Source: Proteus vulgaris (lineage in GTDB: Bacteria; Pseudomonadota; Gammaproteobacteria; Enterobacterales; Enterobacteriaceae). Taken from it: DNA of 64,000 nt. This document shows positions 10,137 to 19,841 of this stretch, piece after piece. Where the stretch lies: NCBI RefSeq assembly GCF_016239305.1, contig NZ_JAEHOQ010000014.1, positions 1 to 64,000 of the forward strand, written 5' to 3'. Each line of letters starts with the position of its first letter. Position 1 is the first letter of the stretch. Position numbers and translations under genes: made by a program. The notes under the pieces were generated by a model, which did no database searches, was not told where the DNA came from, and saw only the letters and a list, made by a program, of their open reading frames with translations.

Positions 10137-10907
10137 ATGACAAATTTGACAGAAACGAATAAAAATTTAAATGGATTTCATTATTTTGCTCTTGGTTGGC
10201 GTTTAATTACACGCAAAGGGCTAAAACGTTTTGTTATCTTGCCGTTACTTGCCAATATTATTATTCTCGGAAGCGCCTTTTGGTGGTTATATGGTCAAAT
10301 TGGCGATATGGTCAATTGGATGATGGAAAAAGTCCCTGATTGGTTACAATGGCTAAGTTATTTAATTTGGCCATTATCCGTTATTTTTATTTTATTGGTG
10401 TTCACTTATTTCTTTAGCACTTTAGCTAATATTATTGCCTCCCCTTTTAATGGCCTGTTAGCTGAAAAATTAGAAGGTCAAATAACTGGCATTACTCCAC
10501 CAGATACAGGAATTGCGGGTATATTAAAAGATGTTCCACGTATTTTAAAACGTGAATTAACGAAAATAGTTTATTATTTACCTCGTGCTATTGTCTTGTT
10601 ATTACTTTATTTTATCCCTGTTGTCGGACAAACCGTTGCCCCTATCTTATGGTTTGCTTTTGGTGCTTGGATGATGGCAATTCAATATAATGACTTCCCG
10701 TTTGATAACCATAAAATTTCATTTGCGACGATGAAGTCCTCACTCAAACAGGACAAATGGAACAATCTTCAATTTGGTATGATTATTAATATTTTTACCA
10801 TGATCCCTATTCTAAATTTAGTCATCATGCCTGTCGCTATTTGTGGCGCAACTGCAATGTGGTGCGATCGTTATCGCAAACAACATACACAAGAAGGACA
10901 GTGGTAA
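10137..10907 (+). CDS. cysZ: sulfate transporter CysZ
   Basis: Inner-membrane protein that admits sulfate for cysteine synthesis. 256 residues, close to E. coli CysZ (253). Hydrophobic helices are visible at about 32-53, 62-100 (with the conserved [17 protein letters not shown] block after it), 150-185 and 210-235. I chose the ATG at 10137, which is preceded by AGGA. An upstream in-frame TTG at 10110 would add nine residues that do not resemble the family. In E. coli cysK follows directly; here an unrelated gene on the other strand intervenes. Confidence 0.95.
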   Translation: MTNLTETNKNLNGFHYFALGWRLITRKGLKRFVILPLLANIIILGSAFWWLYGQIGDMVNWMMEKVPDWLQWLSYLIWPLSVIFILLVFTYFFSTLANIIASPFNGLLAEKLEGQITGITPPDTGIAGILKDVPRILKRELTKIVYYLPRAIVLLLLYFIPVVGQTVAPILWFAFGAWMMAIQYNDFPFDNHKISFATMKSSLKQDKWNNLQFGMIINIFTMIPILNLVIMPVAICGATAMWCDRYRKQHTQEGQW

Positions 10908-10937
10908 GTATTATTTCGTTACTTATCGATAATGTTG

Positions 10938-10972
10938 AAAAACCCCGTTTTATTAAAGACGGGGTTTTATTT
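10938..10972 (+). terminator. cysZ terminator
   Basis: Stem AACCCCGT / ACGGGGTT with a ten-base loop, then TTTATTTTAT. A runs on the left allow partial use by the convergent gene. Confidence 0.85.
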
Positions 10973-11013
10973 TATAGATTATATTTAAGACACTGATTTA
11001 GCTATTGAGTATA

Positions 11014-11544
11014 TTACTCAATGAGTGAACGAATATAATCTTTCGTTTCTTCTCTATCCATCGGCTCGCGTTCATTAATGCCCATCTCAAAGATATTTAA
11101 AGCACCATCTAATTTTTCAATCAGCTCTTCATCATCTCGAATACAGAAAATATACGCATTTTCAAACGGTGTGAGATCTACTAATCGTAACCCTTTTTCT
11201 GTCAAGAAGTGGTTAATATATTCCAGATAAGGTAATTCATAAGGCAACATATAAGGATCAACACTTACCTCATCCCAATCAATATTTTCTACTTGAGATA
11301 AAATCAGTGCGCTGGGTGATTCAGAAAAAGAGATTTGTTCTAACGATTTCAGCTCAGGAATATCACCGAAATATTCTGTCCATTCTACATAATCCATTAA
11401 TCCTTGAGCAGAGAGTGATTCATATAGCCAATTAAGTACATCTTCTTGTGCATCAGATTCAGGTAAGTTCTCACGCAACGCTTGCGTATCTAATTCAGGT
11501 ACAGCGAGTTCAAGTGCTGTAATCAACTCTTCGATCGTTTCCAT
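11014..11544 (-). CDS. acidic hypothetical protein between cysZ and cysK
   Basis: I do not recognise this protein with confidence. From the ATG at 11544 (GGGG five to eight bases upstream) it has 176 residues. An upstream in-frame GTG at 11646 would add 34 residues but has a poor ribosome site. It is strongly acidic with few Lys/Arg, contains no signal peptide or membrane segment, and looks like a soluble cytoplasmic protein. Aromatic clusters (VEWTEYFGDIPEL, PYELPYLEYINHF) alternate with acidic helices, and the C-terminal half ends in a Glu-rich segment. It interrupts the cysZ-cysK order known from E. coli and faces both genes. No function is proposed. Confidence 0.75.
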   Translation of the reverse strand: METIEELITALELAVPELDTQALRENLPESDAQEDVLNWLYESLSAQGLMDYVEWTEYFGDIPELKSLEQISFSESPSALILSQVENIDWDEVSVDPYMLPYELPYLEYINHFLTEKGLRLVDLTPFENAYIFCIRDDEELIEKLDGALNIFEMGINEREPMDREETKDYIRSLIE

Positions 11545-11780
11545 TATGACCCCTGCATTTACAATAGATATAGTTAAAAATAGATTATCAGTCATCAATA
11601 TACCGCACATCTCTTGATTTATTAATTTGTGAATCTTCTCACTCACTCTTGATTAGAACCTTTTGGAATAAAAAGAAGAAAAAGTTATAAGGTTATTCAT
11701 AAAGCTTATTTCCATCTTTGTCTTGATGGCGTATGGTAATTTCATCTGACCTTATAAAAAATCATGTACCGAGGATAAAA

Positions 11781-12734
11781 ATGAGCAAGATTTTCGAAGA
11801 CAACTCGCAAACTATTGGACACACTCCCTTAATTCGCTTAAAGCATTTCGGAAATGGTAATATTCTGGCTAAAGTGGAATCTCGTAACCCAAGCTTTAGT
11901 GTGAAATGCCGTATCGGTGCTAACATGATTTGGGATGCTGAAAAGAAAGGTATCCTAAAAGAAGGTGTTGAACTTGTAGAGCCAACAAGTGGTAATACAG
12001 GGATTGCACTTGCCTACGTTGCAGCTGCACGCGGGTACAAATTGACCCTAACCATGCCGGACACCATGAGCGTTGAGCGCCGAAAATTACTCAAAGCGCT
12101 AGGTGCCAACTTAGTGTTAACGGATGGCGCAAAAGGCATGAAAGGCGCTATCGATAAAGCCAATGAAATTCGTGATAGCGATCCTAGTCGTTATCTCCTG
12201 CTACAGCAATTTAGTAACCCGGCTAACCCTGAAATTCATGAAAAAACCACAGGCCCTGAAATTTGGAACGACACTGATGGTGAAGTCGGTGCTGTGATTG
12301 CAGGTGTTGGTACTGGTGGTACTATTACGGGGATTGGCCGTTACTTGAAAAAAACCAAAGGCAAAGCGGTGACAATGGTTGCTGTTGAGCCAACAGGTTC
12401 TCCTGTTATTACACAAGCCTTAGCTGGTGAAGAAATTAAACCTGGTCCTCATAAAATCCAAGGTATTGGTGCTGGTTTTATTCCTGAAAACCTAGATTTA
12501 TCGTTACTGGATCGCGTTATTCAGATCACAAACGAAGAAGCTTTTGATACTGCACGAGAATTAATGACCAAAGAAGGTATTTTAGCGGGTATTTCTTCTG
12601 GAGCAGCGATTGCGGCAGCCGTAAAATTGTCAAAAGACCCCGAATTTGCAAACAAAGAAATTGTGGTAATTTTACCTTCTTCAGGTGAACGTTATTTAAG
12701 CACACCACTTTTTGCTGACATTTCTGATAGCTAA
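11781..12734 (+). CDS. cysK: cysteine synthase A (O-acetylserine sulfhydrylase A)
   Basis: PLP enzyme that makes L-cysteine from O-acetylserine and sulfide. From the ATG at 11781 (GAGGA nine bases upstream) it has 317 residues, about the family length. The PLP lysine is Lys42 in NPSFSVKCR. The substrate-binding [10 protein letters not shown] loop (about 68-77) and the GTGGTITG phosphate-binding loop are intact. An earlier in-frame start at 11733 would add 16 atypical residues. It is followed by a strong terminator and then the pts operon, as in E. coli. The upstream region shares a GGTTAT-AAAGCT pattern with the cysP promoter, a possible CysB signal. Confidence 0.97.
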   Translation: MSKIFEDNSQTIGHTPLIRLKHFGNGNILAKVESRNPSFSVKCRIGANMIWDAEKKGILKEGVELVEPTSGNTGIALAYVAAARGYKLTLTMPDTMSVERRKLLKALGANLVLTDGAKGMKGAIDKANEIRDSDPSRYLLLQQFSNPANPEIHEKTTGPEIWNDTDGEVGAVIAGVGTGGTITGIGRYLKKTKGKAVTMVAVEPTGSPVITQALAGEEIKPGPHKIQGIGAGFIPENLDLSLLDRVIQITNEEAFDTARELMTKEGILAGISSGAAIAAAVKLSKDPEFANKEIVVILPSSGERYLSTPLFADISDS

Positions 12735-12765
12735 ATCGCATCATCTCAATTGTAAAATATTTATT

Positions 12766-12793
12766 AAAAAAGCACCTTAATGGTGCTTTTTTT
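12766..12793 (+). terminator. cysK terminator
   Basis: Stem AAAAGCACC / GGTGCTTTT with five-base loop and a T run; symmetrical enough to work on both strands. Confidence 0.88.
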
Positions 12794-13067
12794 GTGGTAG
12801 AGATCAAACTTTGTCATCCAGACAGGTGATTTATTCCTTCGAGTTTAGTATTTAATCAATTAATTATTTCGAAGGTCGAAATTAATCAGAAAATAATCGA
12901 GACGATAAAATCACACTCTTTTATTTTCCCGAACACTATTTTTATCAGATGACGCTTTACGACTTAATATTATCTGATATTGCTACGCAAAGCAGGACAA
13001 TTTCATCTACACTTACTAAAGTCCTGACTTAATGTGAACAATTGAGTTATAAAAGGAAAAAAATCCT
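12794..13067 (+). promoter_or_regulatory. ptsH upstream regulatory region
   Basis: About 270 bases without a gene before ptsH, as expected for the multi-promoter pts control region of enterobacteria. I could not assign individual -10/-35 or CRP boxes with confidence. The ptsH ribosome site (AGGA, 13054-13057) lies in a short inverted repeat with TCCT at 13064-13067, directly before the start codon. Confidence 0.4.
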
Positions 13068-13325
13068 ATGTACCAGCAAGAAGTTACTATTACAGCACCA
13101 AACGGCTTACATACTCGTCCTGCGGCACAATTTGTAAAAGAAGCCAAAACGTTCTCTTCTGATATCACCCTTATCTCTAGTGGTAAATCTGCTAGTGCTA
13201 AGAGCCTTTTCAAATTACAAACCTTAGGTTTAACCCAAGGTACTGTAGTGACTATCTCTGCTGAAGGCGAAGACGAAAAACAAGCCGTTGAAGCACTGGT
13301 AAAATTAATGGCGGAATTAGAGTAA
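13068..13325 (+). CDS. ptsH: phosphocarrier protein HPr
   Basis: Small cytoplasmic phosphocarrier of the sugar phosphotransferase system. It passes phosphate from enzyme I to the sugar-specific EIIA domains. 85 residues, the exact family length. The active His15 lies in GLHTRPA. The regulatory-site residue Ser46 is present in SAKSLFKLQ, although HPr kinase is not expected in this lineage. First gene of ptsH-ptsI-crr. The intercistronic gap to ptsI is 137 bases, longer than in E. coli as I recall it, and carries a stable hairpin. Confidence 0.97.
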   Translation: MYQQEVTITAPNGLHTRPAAQFVKEAKTFSSDITLISSGKSASAKSLFKLQTLGLTQGTVVTISAEGEDEKQAVEALVKLMAELE

Positions 13326-13354
13326 TTCGCGATTAAGCATTAGCCCGTATTTAT

Positions 13355-13376
13355 TCCCCTGAAACCATTCAGGGGA
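13355..13376 (+). other. ptsH-ptsI intercistronic hairpin
   Basis: Nine-base stem (TCCCCTGAA / TTCAGGGGA) with an ACCA loop, 30 bases after the ptsH stop. No T run follows, so it is not a standard terminator. It may stabilise the ptsH 3' end or limit read-through into ptsI. Confidence 0.7.
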
Positions 13377-13462
13377 GTTAACCTCTAATGATGATTTTAA
13401 AACAACAGTATTTTGCAATCCTATTCTTTTAAGATTATCACCAGCAAGTCGTAGGATAAATT

Positions 13463-15190
13463 ATGATTTCAGGAATTTTAGCATCACCCGGTATCGCATT
13501 TGGTCAAACCCTTCTCCTCAAAGAAGAACCTATCATCATTAGCCAACGTAAGATCCAAAGTGATGAAGTTGAGAATCAAATCGAGCGCTTTAAAGATGGC
13601 CGTAATAAATCTGCACAACAACTAGAAATCATTAAAGAGCGTGCTGAAAAGAATCTCGGTGCAGATAAAGCCGAAATCTTTGAAGGCCACATCATGTTGT
13701 TAGAAGATGAAGAGTTAGAACAAGAAATTGTTACTCTTATCAAAAGCGACAAAAAAACTGCCGAAGCTGCTGTTCAATCTGTTATTGAAGATCAAGCCAC
13801 TGCATTAGAAGCATTAGATGACGAATACTTAAAAGAGCGTGCTGCTGACGTTCGTGATATTGGTAAACGCTTGATGCGTAATATTTTAGAAATGCCAATT
13901 ATTGATTTAAGTGCTATCTCAGAAAAAGTTATTTTAGTGGCAACTGACCTCACCCCTTCTGAAACAGCTCAATTAAGCCTAGATAACGTATTAGGCTTTA
14001 TTACTGACTTAGGCGGTAGAACATCCCATACCTCTATTATGGCGCGTTCATTAGAAATCCCTGCTATTGTGGGTACATCTAATGCGACACAAACCATTAA
14101 AAAAGACGATTATCTTGTTCTTGATGCAATTAATAACAAAATCATTATTAATCCATCTGACGAAGAACTCGAAGCATTAAAAGCCATCAAAGAAGAGTAT
14201 CTGCACGAAAAAGAAGAATTAGCCAAGCTCAAAGATTTACCTGCTATTACACTTGATGGGCACCAAGTCGAAGTTTGCGCTAATATTGGTACAGTTCGAG
14301 ATGTTGCTGGTGCTGAACGTAACGGTGCTGAAGGTGTTGGTCTGTATCGTACTGAATTTTTATTTATGGATAGAGACTCTTTACCAACAGAAGATGAGCA
14401 ATTCCAAGCCTATAAAGCGGTAGCTGAAGCGGTTGGAAGTCCTGCGGTCATTATTCGTACTATGGATATTGGCGGTGATAAAGACTTGCCTTACATGAAT
14501 CTACCTAAAGAAGAAAACCCATTCTTAGGCTGGCGTGCAATTCGTATTTGTCTTGACCGTAAAGAGATCCTTCATTCACAATTACGTGCTATCTTAAGAG
14601 CATCTGCTTTTGGTAAACTACGCATTATGTTTCCAATGATCATCTCTGTTGAAGAGATCAGAGCATTGAAAGCAGAACTTGAAATATTGAAAAGCCAACT
14701 TCGTGAAGAAAATAAAGCTTTTGATGAGTCTATTGAAGTCGGTGTGATGGTAGAAACACCCGCAGCCGCAGTGATGGCTCGCCATATGGCAAAAGAAGTT
14801 GACTTTTTCAGTATTGGGACTAACGATCTAACACAATATACTCTGGCTGTAGACCGTGGAAATGAGCTGATATCTCATCTATATAATCCAATGTCACCTG
14901 CCGTACTCAACCTGATAAAACAGGTGATTGATGCATCACATGCTGAAGGTAAATGGACTGGAATGTGTGGTGAACTTGCTGGAGATGAACGAGCAACATT
15001 GCTCCTTCTAGGCATGGGATTAGATGAGTTTAGTATGAGTGCTATTTCAATTCCTCGCATCAAAAAAGTGATCCGCAATGCGAATTACGACGATGCAAGA
15101 GCACTAGCAGAGCAAGCACTTGCTCAGCCGACTGCAAAAGAATTGATGGACTTAGTAGAAACTTTTACTAAAGAAAAGACACTGTGCTAA
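13463..15190 (+). CDS. ptsI: phosphoenolpyruvate-protein phosphotransferase (enzyme I)
   Basis: First enzyme of the PTS: autophosphorylates from phosphoenolpyruvate and then phosphorylates HPr. 575 residues, the same length as E. coli enzyme I. The active His189 lies in [13 protein letters not shown]. The C-terminal PEP-binding barrel holds [35 protein letters not shown] and the active-site Cys in GMCGELAGD. The ribosome site AGGA lies eight bases before the ATG. Co-transcribed with ptsH upstream and crr downstream (49-base gap). Confidence 0.98.
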   Translation: MISGILASPGIAFGQTLLLKEEPIIISQRKIQSDEVENQIERFKDGRNKSAQQLEIIKERAEKNLGADKAEIFEGHIMLLEDEELEQEIVTLIKSDKKTAEAAVQSVIEDQATALEALDDEYLKERAADVRDIGKRLMRNILEMPIIDLSAISEKVILVATDLTPSETAQLSLDNVLGFITDLGGRTSHTSIMARSLEIPAIVGTSNATQTIKKDDYLVLDAINNKIIINPSDEELEALKAIKEEYLHEKEELAKLKDLPAITLDGHQVEVCANIGTVRDVAGAERNGAEGVGLYRTEFLFMDRDSLPTEDEQFQAYKAVAEAVGSPAVIIRTMDIGGDKDLPYMNLPKEENPFLGWRAIRICLDRKEILHSQLRAILRASAFGKLRIMFPMIISVEEIRALKAELEILKSQLREENKAFDESIEVGVMVETPAAAVMARHMAKEVDFFSIGTNDLTQYTLAVDRGNELISHLYNPMSPAVLNLIKQVIDASHAEGKWTGMCGELAGDERATLLLLGMGLDEFSMSAISIPRIKKVIRNANYDDARALAEQALAQPTAKELMDLVETFTKEKTLC

Positions 15191-15239
15191 TCGCATTAGC
15201 CAGAGCCCGGTCCCAACTACAATAATTAGGAGAAGATTC

Positions 15240-15749
15240 ATGGGTCTGTTTGATAAATTAAAATCACTGGTTTCAGAGGAAAAGAAAGGCAGTGGCACGA
15301 TTGATATTGTTGCACCACTTTCAGGTGAAATCGTCAATATCGAAGATGTTCCTGATGTTGTTTTCGCTGAAAAAATCGTAGGTGACGGTATTGCTATCAA
15401 ACCTGCTGGTAATAAAATTGTTGCGCCAGTCGATGGTACTATCGGTAAAATTTTCGAGACTAACCATGCTTTCTCTATTGAGTCTGACAACGGTATCGAG
15501 TTATTTGTCCACTTCGGTATCGACACTGTTGAACTGAAAGGTGAAGGGTTTAAACGTATCGCTGAAGAAGGTCAGCAAGTAAAAGTTGGTGATACTATTT
15601 TAGAATTTGATTTGGCTGTATTAGAAGAAAAAGCAAAATCAGTTCTAACACCAGTTGTCATTTCTAATATGGATGAAATTCAAGGTTTAACCAAAATGAC
15701 AGGCCCAGTTACTGTTGGTGAAACCGTTATTATTCAGATTAAAAAATAA
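15240..15749 (+). CDS. crr: glucose-specific PTS enzyme IIA (EIIA-Glc)
   Basis: Cytoplasmic phosphocarrier and global regulator of carbon use. It receives phosphate from HPr, passes it to EIIB-Glc, and controls adenylate cyclase and inducer uptake. 169 residues, as in E. coli. His76 (FETNHAF) and the phosphorylated His91 (LFVHFGID) are present. The amphipathic N-terminal start [11 protein letters not shown] is conserved. AGGAGA lies just before the ATG. Last gene of the pts operon, closed by a strong terminator. Confidence 0.98.
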   Translation: MGLFDKLKSLVSEEKKGSGTIDIVAPLSGEIVNIEDVPDVVFAEKIVGDGIAIKPAGNKIVAPVDGTIGKIFETNHAFSIESDNGIELFVHFGIDTVELKGEGFKRIAEEGQQVKVGDTILEFDLAVLEEKAKSVLTPVVISNMDEIQGLTKMTGPVTVGETVIIQIKK

Positions 15750-15772
15750 TCTTCTGTGATGTTTTCTATTTA

Positions 15773-15802
15773 AACCGCCACCAATATGTGGCGGTTTTTT
15801 TT
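15773..15802 (+). terminator. pts operon terminator
   Basis: Nine-base perfect stem AACCGCCAC / GTGGCGGTT, six-base loop, then eight T. Confidence 0.95.
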
Positions 15803-15833
15803 ATATTCAACACCCCAAAAACCTAAATATAGT

Positions 15834-15858
15834 AACAACGCTACAGTTTGAATTATGA
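15834..15858 (+). repeat. solo copy of the repeat-element right arm
   Basis: The 25 bases here are identical to 15960-15984, in the same orientation and 126 bases apart. They repeat the right arm of the palindromic element at 15868-15990, so this is probably the remnant of a second, partly deleted copy. Confidence 0.85.
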
Positions 15859-15867
15859 CGAAATAGA

Positions 15868-15990
15868 TACTCTAAATAATTCAAGGTGTAGCTAGGCGAC
15901 AAGTGAATGAGTCGCTAGGAGCATACATAAGTATGTGACTAGTGCGAGTAAACGCCGTCAACAACGCTACAGTTTGAATTATGATGAGTA
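15868..15990. repeat. palindromic intergenic repeat element
   Basis: A 123-base element. Its 25-base ends are inverted repeats matching at 20 of 25 positions (15868-15892 with 15966-15990; shared blocks TACTC, ATAATTCAA and TGTAGC). Inside is a second dyad (CATAC ATAA GTATG, 15922-15935) with flanking complementary TCGC-TAG / CTAGTGCGA. The element has no coding capacity. It resembles the miniature palindromic repeats I recall from Photorhabdus, Xenorhabdus and Yersinia intergenic regions; this relationship is from memory. It ends three bases from the cysM stop codon. Confidence 0.8.
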
Positions 15991-15993
15991 AAG

Positions 15994-16875
15994 TTAGCCA
16001 AAAACACCCGTCGATAAATAACGATCCCCCCTATCACACACAATAGCCACAATCACTGCTCCAGGATTTTCTTTTGCAACGCGCAGAGCGCCAGCAACAG
16101 CACCTCCAGAACTCACACCACAGAAGATACCCTCTTGACTTGCTAAAAGGCGCATCGTTGATTCTGCTTCGGTTTGAGACATATCAATCACACTATCCAC
16201 CAGCTCTTTTTTAAAAATTCCCGGTAAGTAAGCCGGTGACCAACGACGAATACCTGGAATTTGGCTTTTTTCTTCTGGCTGAAGACCAACAATTTGCACT
16301 TGATCAGATTGTGTTTTTAAATAACTTCCTACACCAGTAATGGTGCCTGTTGTGCCCATACTTGACACAAAATGTGTAATACGACCTTGCGTCTGTTGCC
16401 AAATTTCAGGGCCTGTTGACATAAAATGAGCTCTTGGGTTATCTGGGTTATTAAATTGATCTAATACCTTTCCCTCTCCCTGCTGTTCCATTTGTTGTGC
16501 AAGATCTCGTGCACCTTCCATTCCTATTTCGCGACTTACCAAAATAAGCTCTGCGCCATAGGCTTGCATAGAAGCTTGACGCTCTTTGCTCATATTTTCC
16601 GGCATTAATAATTTTAAGCGATAACCTTTTACTGCTGCAATCATGGCTAAAGCAATCCCAGTATTACCACTGGTTGCCTCAATAAGCGTATCACCGGGCT
16701 TTATTTCACCACGTAATTCTGCTTGTTCAATCATAGATAATGCAGCTCTGTCTTTCACTGAACCTGCGGGGTTATTACCTTCGAGCTTAACCCAGATTTC
16801 AGCGTCTACCTCTTGTGTAAGTCGTTGTAGTTTTACTAATGGTGTATTACCAATAAATTGTTCTAACCCTGCCAC
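15994..16875 (-). CDS. cysM: cysteine synthase B (O-acetylserine sulfhydrylase B)
   Basis: PLP enzyme that makes cysteine from sulfide, or S-sulfocysteine from thiosulfate. 293 residues with the PLP Lys41 in NPAGSVKDR, the [10 protein letters not shown] loop and the SSMGTTGTITG phosphate loop. The protein ends at STGVFG, about ten residues before the end of E. coli CysM as I recall it, and a repeat element begins three bases beyond the stop. The lost tail is not part of the PLP core. It is separated from cysA by 169 bases containing a terminator-like hairpin, so it is probably not simply the last gene of the cysPTWA operon. Confidence 0.96.
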   Translation of the reverse strand: MAGLEQFIGNTPLVKLQRLTQEVDAEIWVKLEGNNPAGSVKDRAALSMIEQAELRGEIKPGDTLIEATSGNTGIALAMIAAVKGYRLKLLMPENMSKERQASMQAYGAELILVSREIGMEGARDLAQQMEQQGEGKVLDQFNNPDNPRAHFMSTGPEIWQQTQGRITHFVSSMGTTGTITGVGSYLKTQSDQVQIVGLQPEEKSQIPGIRRWSPAYLPGIFKKELVDSVIDMSQTEAESTMRLLASQEGIFCGVSSGGAVAGALRVAKENPGAVIVAIVCDRGDRYLSTGVFG

Positions 16876-16979
16876 AATAAGTCCCTGCTCAATTATTTGT
16901 CTGTATTAATGAAGAAATCATATTTAACTTATTAACGCAATAGCATTAACGTATTTCGATAACCTTAAGTCATTGTAAA

Positions 16980-17015
16980 AACCAAAACACCCATGCATAA
17001 AAATAAGCATGGGTG
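16980..17015 (-). terminator. cysPTWA operon terminator
   Basis: Nine-base perfect stem CACCCATGC / GCATGGGTG (16988-16996 with 17007-17015). On the minus strand it is followed by TTTTGGTTTTT. It lies 30 bases after the cysA stop and before cysM. Confidence 0.8.
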
Positions 17016-17044
17016 AAAATGAGGGAGTACAAGGAGAAATATAA

Positions 17045-18133
17045 TTACGCGGTATACGCCAACGATACCGTTTTTAAGGGAGTATCTCCCGAATATAAAC
17101 GGGCTTGGGCACCTCCCATATAATAGGTGTTTCCTTTTTCTGGCGTTAAAGACATCTCATTGCATACTGCCGTAATTGGCGTTTTACTCCACCCAATGGG
17201 TTGTAAAATCAATTGCCAATAATGCCCTTTAGGTGAAGCCTCAATCACTTTAACAGGTAATCGACAAACACTATTTTCATGTGTGCTTAATGTTATTTCC
17301 CAAGGGCGTAAAAATACATCTACTTCACCTTGATAAAGCGGTGTTACCGACAACGGCAAGTGATAGCCCCCGATGTGTAATTGGGCGCCATTAATCTCAC
17401 CTTGTAGATGATTAACATCACCTAGAAATTCGAGTACAAAACGGCTTGAAGGCGATTGCCACACTTCTTGTGGTGTACCCACTTGTTCTATTTTTCCATT
17501 TCCCATTATCACAATGCGATCAGCCACTTCCATCGCTTCTTGTTGATCATGAGTCACAAAGACGCTAGTAAATTTAAGCTCTTCATGCAATTCACGTAAC
17601 CAACGGCGTAATTCTGTTCTTACTTTGGCGTCTAAAGCGCCAAAAGGCTCATCTAATAATAAAATTTGAGGCTCTACAGCCAAAGCTCTAGCTAAAGCCA
17701 CCCGCTGTTTTTGCCCACCGGATAATTGTGCCGGATAGCGTTGAGCTAAGTGAGGCAATTGGATCATTTCCAATAGTTGAGTCACTTTTTTATGAATAGC
17801 ATCTTTGTTTGGTCTTTCACGACGTGGTAATACGGTTAAACCAAATGCAATATTCTCAAATACGGTCATATGGCGAAACAGTGCATAATGTTGAAAAACA
17901 AAACCGACTTTACGTGAACGTGCATGTAATTGACTAACATCTTGCCCTTCAAAACAGATGTTTCCTTGGGTTTGATGTTCTAATCCCGCAATAATACGTA
18001 AAAGCGTTGTTTTTCCTGATCCTGAAGGTCCTAACAATGCCACCATTTCACCTGAAGCGACATCAAGACTGACATCATGCAACACTTCGGTGCGATCAAA
18101 ATATTTTGTGACGTTATTAATTTCAATACTCAT
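17045..18133 (-). CDS. cysA: sulfate/thiosulfate ABC transporter ATP-binding protein CysA
   Basis: ATPase subunit of the sulfate/thiosulfate importer, on the cytoplasmic face of CysTW. 362 residues. Walker [10 protein letters not shown] is near 35-43, the ABC signature reads [15 protein letters not shown], Walker B is [11 protein letters not shown] and the switch His lies in [12 protein letters not shown]-terminal TOBE-like region begins near 240. It follows cysW by 32 bases in the cysP-cysT-cysW-cysA operon. Confidence 0.96.
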   Translation of the reverse strand: MSIEINNVTKYFDRTEVLHDVSLDVASGEMVALLGPSGSGKTTLLRIIAGLEHQTQGNICFEGQDVSQLHARSRKVGFVFQHYALFRHMTVFENIAFGLTVLPRRERPNKDAIHKKVTQLLEMIQLPHLAQRYPAQLSGGQKQRVALARALAVEPQILLLDEPFGALDAKVRTELRRWLRELHEELKFTSVFVTHDQQEAMEVADRIVIMGNGKIEQVGTPQEVWQSPSSRFVLEFLGDVNHLQGEINGAQLHIGGYHLPLSVTPLYQGEVDVFLRPWEITLSTHENSVCRLPVKVIEASPKGHYWQLILQPIGWSKTPITAVCNEMSLTPEKGNTYYMGGAQARLYSGDTPLKTVSLAYTA

Positions 18134-18165
18134 ATTTTGCCTCTACTTTTGTGTCAATAATGATG

Positions 18166-19011
18166 TCATTGCTGGCGAGCTAAATGCCATTGCAATGCAC
18201 TTTTAAACATTAAGGTGAATATCGCCATCATGGCGAGTAATGCAGCCGCCGTAAAAGCACCAACGGTATTGTAATCTTGATGCAGTAATTCAACTTGTAA
18301 CGGCAGTGAATATGTTTCACCACGAATGGCACCGGATACTACTGAAACAGCACCAAACTCACCAATGGCTCTGGCATTGGTTAATACCACACCATAGAGT
18401 AACGCCCAACGAATATTCGGCAATGTCACGCGCCAAAACATTTTCCATCCACTCGCCCCTAATAACACAGCCGCTTCATCTTCTTGACTGCCTTGACTCA
18501 TCATTACAGGTACCAGTTCTCTAACAACAAAAGGACAAGTCACAAATACGGTGACTAAAACCATCCCTGGCCATGAGAACATAAGTTGAATATCAAACTG
18601 AGATAACCATTGACCTGCCCAGCCATTACTACCGTAAAAAAGTAAGTAGAGCAGTCCAGCGACAACAGGCGATACCGCAAAAGGAATATCAATCAATGTC
18701 ATTAACAGTTGGCGTCCCGGAAAACGAAAACGAGTGACCAACCATGCCATACTGACACCAAACAACATATTGACAGGTACTGTGATTAGCGCGATTAATA
18801 CCGTTAGCCAGACAGCATGTAACATATCGCTGTCTAATAAGTTCTCTGTAAATATTTCAACACCCTTTGAAAACGCGGTCATAAAGATCCACGCAATAGG
18901 CACAACTAAAAATAAAATGGATAACACAATACCTGTAAGGATCAATCCCCACTTCACCCAATCAATTTGCCGACGATAAATAGAGCGTTGTTGTATAATA
19001 TCTGACATCAA
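18166..19011 (-). CDS. cysW: sulfate/thiosulfate ABC transporter permease CysW
   Basis: Inner-membrane permease subunit, 281 residues, with about six transmembrane helices. The cytoplasmic EAA-type loop that contacts CysA reads EDEAAVLLGASGWKMFW. It overlaps the cysT stop by four bases, indicating translational coupling. Paired with CysT to form the channel. Confidence 0.95.
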   Translation of the reverse strand: MMSDIIQQRSIYRRQIDWVKWGLILTGIVLSILFLVVPIAWIFMTAFSKGVEIFTENLLDSDMLHAVWLTVLIALITVPVNMLFGVSMAWLVTRFRFPGRQLLMTLIDIPFAVSPVVAGLLYLLFYGSNGWAGQWLSQFDIQLMFSWPGMVLVTVFVTCPFVVRELVPVMMSQGSQEDEAAVLLGASGWKMFWRVTLPNIRWALLYGVVLTNARAIGEFGAVSVVSGAIRGETYSLPLQVELLHQDYNTVGAFTAAALLAMMAIFTLMFKSALQWHLARQQ

Positions 19012-19841
19012 TGCCCCCTCAACCGTTGACCAAATCGGCTTTGTAATCCATTAATTGAAAACAGTAAGACTAAAGAAACAAGTAAAATCACAGAAGCCAC
19101 AGCACTAGCCGCAGGATAATCAAACTCTTGTAATCGAATAAAAATCATCAAGGAAACTACTTCTGTTTGCCATGCAATATTGCCGGCAATAAAAATAACG
19201 GCACCAAACTCACCTAAACTACGCGTAAAAGAGAGCGCGGTTCCAGCAATTAATGCGGGTGATAATTCAGGTAATACAACTTTACGAAATGTTTGCCAAC
19301 GGCTCGCCCCTAGCGTTTCAGCGGCTTCTTCATACTCTGGGCCTAATTCTTCAAGTACTGGCTGAACCGTTCTTACTACAAAAGGTAAGCTGGTAAAGGC
19401 CATAGCAACAGCTATCCCAATCCATGTATTAATAACTTTGATATCAAATTTATCTAGCACAAAGCCATACCAGCCTTGTGTTGAGAACAGAGTAGCAAGC
19501 GTTAATCCTGCAACCGCAGTGGGTAAAGCAAAAGGCAAATCCATTAAACCATCAAGTAATTGTCTGCCCGGAAAACGATAACGTGTAATGATCCACGCAA
19601 GCAACATGCCAAAAATAGCATTAAAAATACTGGCAACCGCAGCCGCGAGTAGTGTGACTTTATACGCAGCAACAATTTGAGGATGCGTTATGACTGCCCA
19701 ATATTGCGCCCAGCTCATATCAGAAAGTTGCACAACCAGCGCACTCATTGGTAATAGTAAGATCAAGCAGGTATAAAATAAGGTTCCGCCTAAGCTTAAT
19801 CCAAATCCTGGTAATACCCGTTTGCTGGTTGTGGTAAACAT
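19008..19841 (-). CDS. cysT: sulfate/thiosulfate ABC transporter permease CysT (CysU)
   Basis: Inner-membrane permease subunit, 277 residues, with about six transmembrane helices. EAA-loop EYEEAAETLGASRWQTF is visible near 170-186. Its ATG overlaps the cysP stop codon by one base and its 3' end overlaps cysW by four, so the operon is tightly coupled. It is paralogous to CysW. Confidence 0.95.
   Translation of the reverse strand: MFTTTSKRVLPGFGLSLGGTLFYTCLILLLPMSALVVQLSDMSWAQYWAVITHPQIVAAYKVTLLAAAVASIFNAIFGMLLAWIITRYRFPGRQLLDGLMDLPFALPTAVAGLTLATLFSTQGWYGFVLDKFDIKVINTWIGIAVAMAFTSLPFVVRTVQPVLEELGPEYEEAAETLGASRWQTFRKVVLPELSPALIAGTALSFTRSLGEFGAVIFIAGNIAWQTEVVSLMIFIRLQEFDYPAASAVASVILLVSLVLLFSINGLQSRFGQRLRGH

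Noticed and set aside
12794-13067. CRP and promoter boxes for ptsH
   Set aside because: Several AT-rich matches exist but none has two good half-sites or a clear -35/-10 pair, so no individual box was called.
15834-15984. A CRISPR-like or attachment-site reading of the 25-base direct repeat
   Set aside because: There are only two copies, no integrase, and the repeat is explained as an arm of the palindromic element.
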